From: Thereva unica
Lineage: Eukaryota > Arthropoda > Insecta > Diptera > Therevidae
Assembly: GCA_949987705.1 (NCBI GenBank)
Contig: OX465281.1
Coordinates: 169,584,516 to 169,648,515 of the forward strand
Reading direction: 5' to 3'
Length of the DNA stretch: 64,000 nucleotides
Below the pieces are notes generated by a model. That model worked only from the letters and a program-made list of their open reading frames with translations, had not been told where the DNA came from and did no database searches. Every line of letters starts with the position of its first letter. Positions within the stretch are counted from its first letter, which is position 1. Both the position numbers and the translations under genes were made by a program. Shown here in pieces: positions 55,901 through 64,000 of the stretch.

Positions 55901-57278
55901 TACTAGCACCACCCTTAACAAGTCCACAAAAATCCAGCGGGGCACTAAGCCTCTAACTATTGTGTTTAAAATAATCATATCTAGGGGGTGAGTTAGGGGT
56001 ATCGCCCGTGCACGATATGGACTTGAGATTTTTTGTGGTGGCTACTAGCACCACCCTTAACAAGTCCACAAAAATCCAGCGGGGCACTAGGCCTCTAACT
56101 ATTTGTTTAAAAATAATCATTTCTAGGGGGTGAGTTAGGGGTATCGCCCGTGCACGATATGGACTTGAGATTTTTGGTGGTGGTTACTAGCACCACCCTT
56201 AACAAGTCCACAAAAATCCAGTGGGGCACTAGGCCTCTAACTATTTGTTTAAAAATAATCATATCTAGGGGGTGAGTTAGGGGTATCGCCCGTGCACGAT
56301 ATGGACTTGAGATTTTTGGTGGTGGTTACTAGCACCACCATTAACAAGTCCACAAAAATCCAGCGGGGCACTAGGCCTCTAACTATTTGTTTAAAAATAA
56401 TCATTTCTAGGGGGTGATTTAGGGGTATCGCCCGTGCACGATATGGACTTCAGATTTTTGGTGGTGGTTACTAGCACCACCCTTAGCAAGTCCACAAAAA
56501 TCCAGCGGGGCACTCGGCCTCTAACTATTTGTTTAAAAATAATCATTTCTAGGGGGTGAGTTAGGGGTATCGCCCGTGCACGATATGGACTTCAGATTTT
56601 TGGTGGTGGTTACTAGCACCACCCTTAACAAGTCCACAAAAATCGAGCGGGGCACTAGGCCTCTAACTATTTGTTTAAAAATAATCATATCTAGGGGGTG
56701 AGTTAGGGGTATCGCCCGTGCACGATATGGACTTGAGATTTTTTGTGGTGGTTACTAGCACCACCCTTAACAAGTCCACAAAAATCCAGCGGGGCACTAG
56801 GCCTCTAACTATTTGTTTAAAAATAATCATATCTAGGGGGTGAGTTAGGGGTATCGCCCGTGCACGATATGGACTTGAGATTTTTTGTGGTGGTTACTAG
56901 CACCACCCTTAACAAGTCCACAAAAATCCAGCGGGGCACTAGGCCTCTAACTATTTGTTTAAAAATAATCATATCTAGGGTTTGAGTTAGGGGTATCGCC
57001 CGTGCACGATATGGACTTGAGATTTTTGGTGGTGGTTACTAGCACCACCCTTAACAAGTCCACAAAAATCCAGCGGGGCACTAGGCCTCTAACTATTTGT
57101 TTAAAAATAATCATATCTAGGGGGTGAGTTAGGGGTATCGCCCGTGCACGATATGGACTTCATATTTTTGGTGGTGGTTACTAGCACCACCCTTAACAAG
57201 TCCACAAAAATCCAGCGGGGCACTCGACCTCTAACTATTTTTTTCAAAAAAAATCATTTTTAGGGGGTGAGTTAGGGG
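52981..57278 (+). repeat. Right satellite arm, ~142-bp units, about 30 copies
   Basis: These are the same units as the left arm, inverted: CACCACCCTTAACAAGTCCA, AAATCCAGCGGGGCACTAGG and CCCGTGCACGATATGG. The innermost unit (52981-53130) is strongly diverged. Type B units (TTTTAAAAGTGTCGCCC) fill most of 53130-55330; type A units (GAGTTAGGGGTATCGCCC) fill most of 55380-57270. The array passes into the outer inverted repeat at about 57279. Confidence 0.95.
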
Positions 57279-57453
57279 TAGGTTTATAATTCGGGGTTAA
57301 TAATTTAGGTATGATATTTTTCGAGACCCCCACTGTCTGTCTGGTATCAAAAAACAATTATTTACTTGTTTTTTAAGGTCCGATAGTCAAATTCAAAATT
57401 TAATTTTTTTTTTCTAAAATCGTTCGATCGAACGTTCGGAACTTCAGGCTCAT
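57279..57453 (-). repeat. Right outer terminal inverted repeat
   Basis: Inverted partner of 46597-46767, including the CGTTCGATCGAACG palindrome at 57421-57434. Confidence 0.92.
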
Positions 57454-57461
57454 AATAATTC

Positions 57462-58001
57462 CTCGTCTTGCATGCCCATTATAAAATATTTTACTATACT
57501 ACATTCATTTAACTTCCCTGTTTGTCCGATTTTGATGAGCTCGTCCAGATACACAGTTAGAATTTCGTTCTTTGCCCTTTTCCTATTTGCCATCGCAATA
57601 TACACATCCGCTTCATCATATTTCTTTGTGAACTCCTTTATTAACGCTTCTGCCAAGTTTTCCCAATCGTTAATTATCTCCGATCTATCAATCCACGTTC
57701 TCGCTTGTCCTTTCAATTTTGCACTTTTGGCAAACAGCAGCAATTCTTCCGGCCACTTGTAAATTTTATAAAGAGTATCGACTCTCTTCACCCACTCTTT
57801 AATGGATAATATTGATACCGACGGATCATATTCAGGCCACGTTTCAATTATATCTCGCGGCGTAAACATAAATTGACTCGGTTCTTCCGAAATATTTGTT
57901 TCACTGTTTTTAGCCATTATTCGATTTATTAACTCTTTCTTATTTCCGCCCGCATGCACTCCGATTTCTTTCGCCTTTTCTCTTAATTCGCGAACTGTCA
58001 A
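57462..58001 (-). pseudogene. Gypsy-2 gag N-terminal part
   Basis: From the ATG at 58001 the minus strand encodes TVRELREKAKEIGVHAGGNK and KELINRI, a SAP-like start. Then come WPEYDPSVSILSIKEWVKRV, ELLLFAKSAKLKGQARTWID and LAEALIKEFTKKYDEADVYI, typical of the capsid domain of one Gypsy gag group. The frame ends at the giant-element insertion site and resumes at 46588. Gag would form the particle that packages element RNA. The start was chosen because it is the first ATG of the frame after the leader. Confidence 0.85.
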
Positions 58002-58313
58002 CGAATATATATACCGATTTTATTTTACACTGTCAACGAACACATATACTGATTTTATTGTACTTAACACACGCGCGCAAATGCATTGCAAATGTGTTGT
58101 ACTCGGCAAAGCTTGTATCTTCGAATATAACGGTAAACAAACAAAATTTCACAATTTTTAATTGTTGTGTTTAATCAAAATTCTTTCTTGCTCTATATTT
58201 TATTTCTTTTATTTAATAATAATCACGGCACTTCGGTCCTAATGCCTTCGTTTTTAGCAGATTTTACCAGATTTTTACCCGATTTTTACCAGATTTTTAC
58301 CCCGCACCTGATT
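58002..58313 (-). other. Gypsy-2 leader between 5' LTR and gag
   Basis: It is non-coding. Next to the LTR is a short irregular repeat of CAGATTTTTACC (58255-58300). The base triplet next to the LTR is not a clean TGG, so the primer-binding site is uncertain. TCAGGTGCGGGG at 58301-58312 (element strand) is the nearest candidate. Confidence 0.6.
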
Positions 58314-58529
58314 TGTAAAGCGAGTACGCTCTTAATGACTAACGAAAAGAAACAATTCTGATTAAACAAAATAAACGTTTATTAATTTCAAACAAAGGGG
58401 AATAATATTTAAATAAACAATATCAATATTCAATAAGTAAAAAAACCGGAGATAAGTCGCGCCACCGTCTCGCTGTCACTTCGCTCGCGCCGCCATATTT
58501 TAAACTGACTCGGAGTTTCCAGGTTTACA
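58314..58529 (-). repeat. 5' LTR of Gypsy-2
   Basis: 216 bp, partner of 42848-43067, followed by GGAT (58530-58533). Confidence 0.92.
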
Positions 58530-58533
58530 GGAT

Positions 58534-59105
58534 GTCCACATCATTATAGGGATGCACTGTCAAAATTTCAGCCTTATAGCTCCAGCGGTTTTGAGTTGAC
58601 CCCATTTCACCCCCTTAGGGGATGAATTTCGAAAAATCGCTTTATAGTGGATGTCCACGCCATTATAGGGATGCACTGTCAAAATTTCATCCCTATAGCT
58701 CCAGCGGTTTGGGTAAACCCCATTTGACCCCCTTTAGGGGATGAATTTCGAAAAATCGCTTCTTAGTGGATGTCCACATCATTATATGGATGCACTGTCA
58801 AAATTTCAGCCCTTTAGCTCTAGCGGTTTAGGTTGTGCGTTGTCTGTCAGTCAGTTACTTTTTATAAAATAGAAAAAAAGTAAAGAAAAAAAAATCCCCT
58901 TACAACTTATTGAACCCCATTTCACCCCCTTCAACCCTTTTTTCTCAATAAAAAGTAGCCTATGTCCGTCTCCAAGGTATAAACTATGTCTGTAGCAAAT
59001 TTCATCAAAATCGGTCAAGTGGTTTAGGCGTGAAAGCGTAACAGACAGACAGACAGACAGACAGACAGAGTTACTTTCGCATTTATAATATTAGTAAGGA
59101 TGAAA
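58534..59105. repeat. Target repeat, three ~120-bp units plus LINE-like tail
   Basis: Units begin GTCCAC(A/G)(T/C)CATTATAGGGATG near 58534, 58650 and 58770, with CTCCAGCGGTTT, TTTCACCCCCTTAGGGGATG and GAAAAATCGCTT. After 58850 a distinct tail carries AAATTTCATCAAAATCGGTC, GTTTAGGCGTGAAAGCGTAA, an (ACAG)n run (59042-59068) and TTTCGCATTTATAATATTAG, a style of 3' end common in insect non-LTR elements. Confidence 0.85.
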
Positions 59106-59271
59106 CTCCATGCCGAATTGTAATTCGTACTGGTGGTAGCAAAAAATATTTTTTATGTGGTAAATACAAGCTTAGGAATCACCCTTTGTACTACATGTCT
59201 GTCATGTCGTTCAAGTCATGGTCAGTGTCTAGTAGTAAGCTTGATTTGAAGGATAGAGGAGAAAGGATATG

Positions 59272-60360
59272 TTAGGGGTCTGGAGGGTGAGTGAGTAGAT
59301 GTCGATGAGCCTTGCGCTTGAACTCTAAGATATTATATGAGTTTGGAAACACCGACTGCGGAAGGGTTATAAACGAACTACTAAAACGTAATGTGCGCGA
59401 AGAGGAGGGCGGTAGCGTATGCGGGTGAGCCGAGTTGGCTAGTCTTGTGTTGCGGGAAAAAATTTGCCGTGTAGGCATGAGGTTTCTGATTTCAGTGGAA
59501 CAGTCGCTAGGGTAATAGTGGTAAAATTTGCTAAGGGCTGCTACATTCCTGCGATGGCTTAAAGGGTCGATGGAAAAGCAAAGGGTGCTATCGCCAATGA
59601 GTTTGATGGCGCGGTCATGCACCTTGTCCAGCCAAGCCAAGGTGGTTTTTGGGGCACCCGCCCAGATGTGCGAGTTGTATTCAAGGCGGGGCCGAATGAA
59701 GGACTTGTAGATTGTAGCCAGAGCAGTTGGCCGAAGAAGGAATTTGCATCTCTTGAGGAAACCCAGGCATTGGGAAGCTTGTTTGGCGTTTTGGAATATA
59801 TGATTATTCCATCTCAGATCAGAAGATAAGGTTACGCCTAGGATGTTAAGAGATGGGTTAGCCATTACATTCTTATTGTCCACTGAGATAGAGGGACGGG
59901 TGGTGCAGGTTTTTGTAGAGATGAGACGGTACTTAGTTTTGGTTGCGTTAAATTCGACACGATTCTTGCGGCCCCAAGCAAGAATAAGTTCAATGTCCCC
60001 GTTAATAGAATTGGACATGAGTTCACGGTCTACGGGACAAGGTCTGGCACGTGCTTGCCCTATATTATCGAAGGTGTGGGAGTAACGCAAAGTATCGGCG
60101 AAACTACCGTCATCGGCGAAACTGTGAAGTGGGTTGGAGGGGATTGAGAGCAGATCATTAATGAATATAGGAAGAGGGCAGGTGAGAGAATCGAGCCTTG
60201 GGGAACGCCGGCCGAGATGGAATAAGGGTTGGATTCAACGCCATCCAACACTACCCTGATTGAACGGCTGGAAAGAAAGCTCTCAATCCAGTTCCTTAGA
60301 ACTGAGTCGATACCAATAGCTTGGAGTTTAAGCAGCAGAAAATGTTGCAAAAGCTTAGCT
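59272..60360 (-). pseudogene. CR1/jockey-like LINE reverse transcriptase, 5'-truncated
   Basis: The minus strand from about 60350 reads FLLLKLQAIGIDSVLRNWIE, IRVVLDGVESNPYSISAGVP (then QGSILSPALF), a frameshift around the FADD block near 60100, then VEFNATKTKYRLISTKT, NILGVTLSSDLRWNNHI, ALATIYKSFIRPRLEYNSHI and a C-terminus near 59272 (ILEFKRKAHRHLLTH). This is the palm and thumb of a non-LTR reverse transcriptase of the CR1/jockey type. The endonuclease and first aspartate block are missing. One frameshift separates two otherwise long frames, so decay is moderate. Confidence 0.86.
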
Positions 60361-61145
60361 GCTTCTCCCGTGGTCGCAGATCACAAGTAGTGAAGCTTTT
60401 GAACGTCGCGCAAGTAAATATTAAAAAAAGTGCATTTCATCGCATTGGTTTTCATTATTATTGAAATAGTCGCGAAAACCCCCTAAAAAAGGGTTTTTTT
60501 GCATTTTTAGGGGTGACGCCCTAATTTTGGGACCGCGGGACCTCGATTTTCGTGATCAACGACCCCAAAAACGTTTAGGGTTCGATTTTCTTAACGGTGT
60601 TATTTTGGAACACCCCCCCCCCCGCGTTTTGAATGGACTATGAATCCGGTTCCTTGCTAAGGCAATTCGATTATTAAATTTTTCCATTTCGAAGTTTATA
60701 TGACAATAAAAGCTTAACTGATCCCCAAATGAACTTTAGTAGACGACTGAGCTAAAATATCTTACCAATTTGATGGTAATTAGAATAAGTTGAGATATCT
60801 TTTCAACAAAAAAAAAAAACATTAAATTATTACAAATGTAATTTAAAGAAAATTCAAAACAATAAAACTTAACACGATTGGATTAATGAATGTTTTTATT
60901 TTTATGAAATGTTGATTCTAATTTTATTGTATAATATGTTTTTGAAGTGAAAACTTCTTTAGCCGCGTTGGGCACTTTTTGATAGGGGAAAATGTTATGG
61001 GTTCGCGTCACTGACATGCTCATGACTGGCGCACGCGCTCAATCGATTATAATCAAAAACTTTTTGATTTTGAATAAAAAAATAAATCTGACCGCCTACT
61101 ATTACTCAATTAAGTATCGAAAATGAAAATATAAAACCAGTCATT
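60361..61145. other. Unassigned sequence
   Basis: There is no coding similarity. Near 60478-60620 are runs such as CCCCCTAAAAAAGGG and C11, and a GACCCCAAAAACGTTTAGGG motif. 60680-61100 is AT-rich. Confidence 0.5.
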
Positions 61146-61890
61146 TTGACTGATGTGTTAAATATCTGCTTTCCAAATTTGTTTGGATCCTTGATCCTGA
61201 AGATGTCTTCAGACGATAACAAAAGAAAAAATGATGCTATCGTAAAAAAGTCAAATGTTCTGCTTTTGTCAGAAACTCGTATGAAAAACGAAGAACCACT
61301 TAATGTTCCGAATTTCAACTTTATTGTAAGTTATAAAAGACCCGAAGTTCCAGCAGCAGGAGTAGCTATTTATCACAATACTCAAGATACGTCACACTTC
61401 ATTACTTGGACATACATACTAAATTCACTAGAAGCATGGGTGTTAATGTTTCTGATATAGGCGAATTATGCGTTGCTCGTTGCAGTTCCGAGAATGGGCA
61501 ATACATATGTATGTATTAATGGTTGCCGTTTATATTTCGCCTGGAAAATCTATGAGACAGATACAACAATTTTTATTCGAAAATTTGATGATTTATACAA
61601 AAGAAGGTTCTGAAATTCTCGAAAAAAGATTCAGCGAAAAATATGATAATGTACCGATGATTTTAAGTGGAGACTTCAATATTAACTTTGCAGATGATAA
61701 AAATCTACCATTAATAGAATTTTTAAATGCAACACTTAATTTAAATATGTCCAATGATCGGAAACTTAGTACTACCAAATATAAAACGACGATCGATGCG
61801 GTTTTTACGCGATACTTAGATAAATTTGAATCAAACATTTTCATTTCTTACTTTAGTTACCATAACCCGATTGTATCGTTTTTACAATAA
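61146..61890 (+). pseudogene. Helentron-type endonuclease domain fragment
   Basis: The plus strand reads KKSNVLLLSETRMKNEEPLN (catalytic glutamate in SETRM), PNFNFIVSYKRPEVPAAGVA and IYHNTQDTSHFIT. After two frameshifts near 61430-61510 it continues MVAVYISPGKSMRQIQQF, VPMILSGDFNINFADDKNLP (GDFN motif), TTKYKTTIDAVFTRYLDKFE and SYFSYHNPIV (terminal histidine region). This apurinic-type endonuclease is the kind fused to Rep-helicase proteins in Helentron/Helitron2 elements of insects; it also resembles CR1-type LINE endonucleases, the alternative. The breaks make it non-functional. Confidence 0.72.
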
Positions 61891-62160
61891 GTGCTAATGA
61901 AATAGGATGGTCAAAATTGCTACAATTATTACATAATTTAAAAAATAATTCTGAGATATCGGTTGAAGATGCAGCAGCATTAAATTTTATAGAAAAAAGT
62001 ACACTTATTAATGAAGATGCAGTTACTTGTGCTACATATTTTAATAAGTTGGTTAATGTCCGAATGAAAATACTGCAATCAAAAAGATTTAGTCCTTTCA
62101 AGAAATATAGAATTTTGTATTACTTCAAAAGAATCGAATTTCAACATCTAAGTTCTAAGT
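61891..62160 (+). pseudogene. Helitron-like N-domain (Rep) fragment
   Basis: Directly after the endonuclease, in another frame, come ISANEIGWSKLLQLLHNLKN, ISVEDAAALNFIEKSTLINE, DAVTCATYFNKLVNVRMKIL and FSPFKKYRILYYFKRIEFQH. This matches the Helitron_like_N region that leads into the HUH nuclease motif of rolling-circle transposons. The sequence diverges immediately after EFQH, just before the expected histidine pair, so the nicking centre is absent. The order endonuclease then N-domain is the reverse of normal Helentrons. Confidence 0.75.
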
Positions 62161-62559
62161 TTTCACTTCTATCGGCAGTCCCTATGACTGCCAATTTTTT
62201 TTCCTCAACGCACGATGGAACAACTTACAACACTTTCATTCAAATGTTGCGGGAGCTGTGCTGCACAAAAATCTTACCGCCCAACAAATTGTACACAAAT
62301 GTTGCAATAAAAGAAATCTTCACGTGTTATTGTATAAAAAGCATGTTGCATAACAAAGTTGCAATAACTACTTGCCTGTAAATGTTTTGTGCAATGAGAA
62401 AATGCAAATAATGGTTTTATATTGGAAATTAAAATGATAAAAAGTCAAATAAAATGGAACTTCTGAAATTAATTGCAGTATAATTAAAGTTGCATGGGAG
62501 GTCAACCTGTAAACCTTAAGCACTGTATAAATTTGTTACGTACTAATTTGCACGCACGG
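62161..62559. other. Unassigned sequence
   Basis: An open frame continues to 62381 but carries no recognisable motif after the Helitron fragment. The rest is AT-rich. Confidence 0.5.
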
Positions 62560-62700
62560 CTCGGCTATACTCAGCGTTGGGCGTGGGTTATAGAAAAATA
62601 AAATTATGGGCGCCACGTAGTTTTGAGGACTACGAACCTGTAACATGGGTGCTAACGTGGGGCTTGAACCCACTCAGAACAAATAAAATAAAATATAAGA
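62560..62700. other. Possible LTR end with primer-binding site or tRNA-derived scrap
   Basis: On the plus strand CTGTAACA is followed by TGGGTGCTAACGTGGGGCTT and GAACCCAC. Its reverse complement reads like the T-arm and acceptor 3' half of a tRNA (GGGTTCAAGCCCCAC ... CACCCA). This could be an LTR boundary plus primer-binding site or a tRNA-derived fragment. No partner LTR is in the window. Confidence 0.4.
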
Positions 62701-63689
62701 CAACAAAAAAAAACTTCGGAAAATTCGGTTTATTATAAATAAATTCAGTTCAAAATAAAATCAATAAAGTAATAATAAAATAAAAAATATAATATAATAT
62801 AATACTACTAGGGCAATTTAAGATTAAATGCAATTAAAAAAAATGGATAATCTATATATATAAAAATGAATCACTGTTTTGTATGTAATCGATGTTTGAA
62901 AAATTGGCTGTATGAAATGACTGATTGAGTGTGGTTTATGTTAGAAGACCTCAATAGCAAGGTTTATGTATATAGTTTTCATGATTATGTCTGTTGGTAT
63001 TTTTGTAATGACGCTTGAAAAAGAATTGTCGATATCCTTATTGGAAATTTTTTCTTCGCATTTAATTGATATGATTTGTACGTGAAATCGGTTTGTTTTA
63101 TTAAATGAAATAAAAAAAAGTAAAATCGTTCTAAAAAAGGATTGTAGCAGCGATAGTGGTGTCAAATTATAAATGCATTAACCGAAACGTAGCAGTAGTA
63201 ACGTTAGAGTGCGTTTACATGTTACTCTCATTAGGCTGGCGTACACCGGTCAAAATTTAACACTTGGTTAACCGGTTTGTTATCATACTCTCGGGGTACA
63301 TGGGTCTTGCTTCACCAAGATTAACTTATTATCTTTAGATGGGATATCAACGGCTATGGCCGAGTAATGTTTCTTTATCTACAAAGTCATTTGTGCATGT
63401 GTTAGTTTTTAAGCAAACATTTTTGTTGAACAAGGTACAATACTTCCCTCTCTTGCTATTGACCCAATTTGTATGTTAAAATGGACTTTATTTAGTAGTT
63501 TTCGACAAAGGCATATGTGAAAAAGAACAAAAAATATCAAAGTTGGTGCAGCCGAGCGGTTACTTTAACAATTTTAGTTAGGTTCAGCAAAGAAAATCGA
63601 TACAGTTCGAAACGAACGTTGGAAAATCGTTGATGCATTGTGTGTCGGAAAGCATATATCAAATATCAATATGGTCGTCAGATTTGTTC
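62701..63689. other. Unassigned AT-rich sequence with a possible Helitron 5' end
   Basis: Around 62849-62870 the sequence TCTATATATATAAAAATGAA resembles the 5' terminus of some insect Helitrons, but no partner end is identified. The remaining sequence has short open frames without domains. Confidence 0.4.
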
Positions 63690-64000
63690 ATAACTTTTAC
63701 TTGCAATCCACAATGGGATGAGACTGAATCATGGTGCATGTTAGAAATATTCAAAGCGGTATTCAAGAGCAATGATTTCTGAAAATGTAATCGGGAACAA
63801 TGGTTACCCAATGTTTCTTCGTCGACCGACTAAGGTCAATGGCAAAGAGATAACTTGGAAGGTTACGATTGTGAAGCTGACAATCGTTGGGTCGTACTCA
63901 ATTCGCCATTATTGTCCAAGACGTTCAATGCTCTTATAAATGTTGAATTTTGCAATTCTGTGGAATCATTCAAATTCATATTCAAATATATAATGAAGGA
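63672..64000 (+). pseudogene. Helitron Rep fragment, cut by right window edge
   Basis: The plus strand reads SSDLFITFTCNPQWDE (63675-63725), then after a break GNNGYPMFLRRPTKVNG (about 63800) and, after a frameshift, DCEADNRWVVLNSPLLSKTF, INVEFCNSVESFKFIFK at the edge. These are successive blocks of the Helitron replication initiator protein. The section between the first and second blocks, which should hold the HUH nuclease histidines, is missing, so this copy is decayed. It is a different subfamily from the fragment at 61891. Confidence 0.82.

Larger units (their letters stand above)
46597..57453. mobile_element. Giant 10.9-kb inverted-repeat (foldback-like) element with mirrored satellite arms
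   Basis: The left end ATGAGCCTGAAGTTCCGAAC (46597) is mirrored at the right end, GTTCGGAACTTCAGGCTCAT (to 57453). AATAATTC flanks both sides (46589-46596, 57454-57461), an exact 8-bp duplication. Inside ~170-bp outer inverted repeats lie arrays of ~142-bp units: about 20 on the left (to 49571) and about 30 in opposite orientation on the right (from about 52981). A 3.4-kb centre holds no recognisable transposase. The architecture is that of a foldback transposon whose arms are satellite DNA. An 8-bp duplication suggests mobilisation by a hAT- or P-type transposase supplied in trans. It sits in Gypsy-2 gag. Confidence 0.92.
42848..58529 (-). mobile_element. Gypsy-2 LTR retrotransposon, split by a 10.9-kb inverted-repeat element
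   Basis: LTRs at 42848-43067 (3', 220 bp) and 58314-58529 (5', 216 bp) start TGTAAACCTGG and end CGCTTTACA on the element strand. They differ by a 4-bp indel and a few substitutions. GGAT flanks the element at 42844-42847 and 58530-58533. Minus-strand genes run gag (57.5-58.0 kb), the inserted giant element, gag C-terminus, protease, reverse transcriptase, RNase H, integrase. Without the insert it is about 4.8 kb. Frameshifts in gag, at the protease, and between RNase H and integrase make it non-functional. Confidence 0.93.

Noticed and set aside
61146..62381. Interpretation as one functional host endonuclease gene
   Set aside because: It has at least two frameshifts inside the endonuclease, another change at the join to the Rep-like part, and no introns that would explain them.
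63545..63575. tRNA gene or SINE promoter (GCAGCCGAGCGGTTA resembles an A box)
   Set aside because: No proper B box, anticodon arm or acceptor pairing can be found at the right distance.

Overview
The window looks like arthropod, most likely insect, genomic DNA made almost entirely of transposable elements stacked inside one another. The evidence is the mix of families: Gypsy elements, RTE-, jockey-, CR1- and LOA/I-type LINEs, hAT, Harbinger and piggyBac-type DNA elements, and Helitron/Helentron remnants. Also consistent are a MADF-domain gene carried by a Harbinger element, insect-like peroxiredoxin and C2H2 zinc-finger relics, and spliceosomal introns. I found no intact single-copy host gene, no rRNA gene and no credible tRNA gene. 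All homology statements come from motif recognition by eye, not from searches.

Layout. 1-2.9 kb: a Helitron-type helicase fragment abutting a minisatellite with 112/128-bp higher-order structure. 3.2-4.0 kb: an RTE-like LINE relic. 5.3-6.2 kb: a decayed peroxiredoxin copy followed directly by a decayed zinc-finger gene. 7.4-19.2 kb: Gypsy-1 (minus strand), opened by two DNA transposons. One is a 3.7-kb hAT with 8-bp target duplications, which holds another 1.2-kb hAT-like element. The other is a 3.7-kb element with ~750-bp inverted ends and TTA duplications.

19.7-37.1 kb: an 8.7-kb block present twice in tandem, nearly identical. Each copy holds an RTE-like LINE (minus) interrupted by a plus-strand LINE, itself interrupted by a jockey-like LINE, plus a Harbinger element. 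The Harbinger carries two apparently intact genes facing each other: a three-exon DDE transposase and a three-exon MADF-domain protein. These are the best candidates for functional genes in the window.

37.2-42.8 kb: a 5.6-kb LOA/I-type LINE (minus) with 17-bp target duplications and a (TAA)n tail. 42.8-58.5 kb: Gypsy-2 (minus), inserted only 22 bp from that LINE in the same short repeat. Its gag gene is split by the most striking object here, a 10.9-kb inverted-repeat element (46597-57453) with perfect 8-bp target duplications. Its arms are arrays of ~142-bp satellite units, about 20 in one arm and 30 in the other, in opposite orientation. 58.5-59.1 kb: the remaining target repeat. 59.3-60.4 kb: a CR1/jockey-like LINE relic. 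61.1-62.2 kb: a Helentron endonuclease fragment joined abnormally to a Helitron-like N-domain fragment. 63.7 kb to the end: a Helitron Rep fragment running off the window.

The genes work together only within single elements: LTRs with gag/pol, LINE ORF1 with ORF2, and Harbinger transposase with its MADF partner. The nesting gives a relative order of insertions that can be read from the target duplications.
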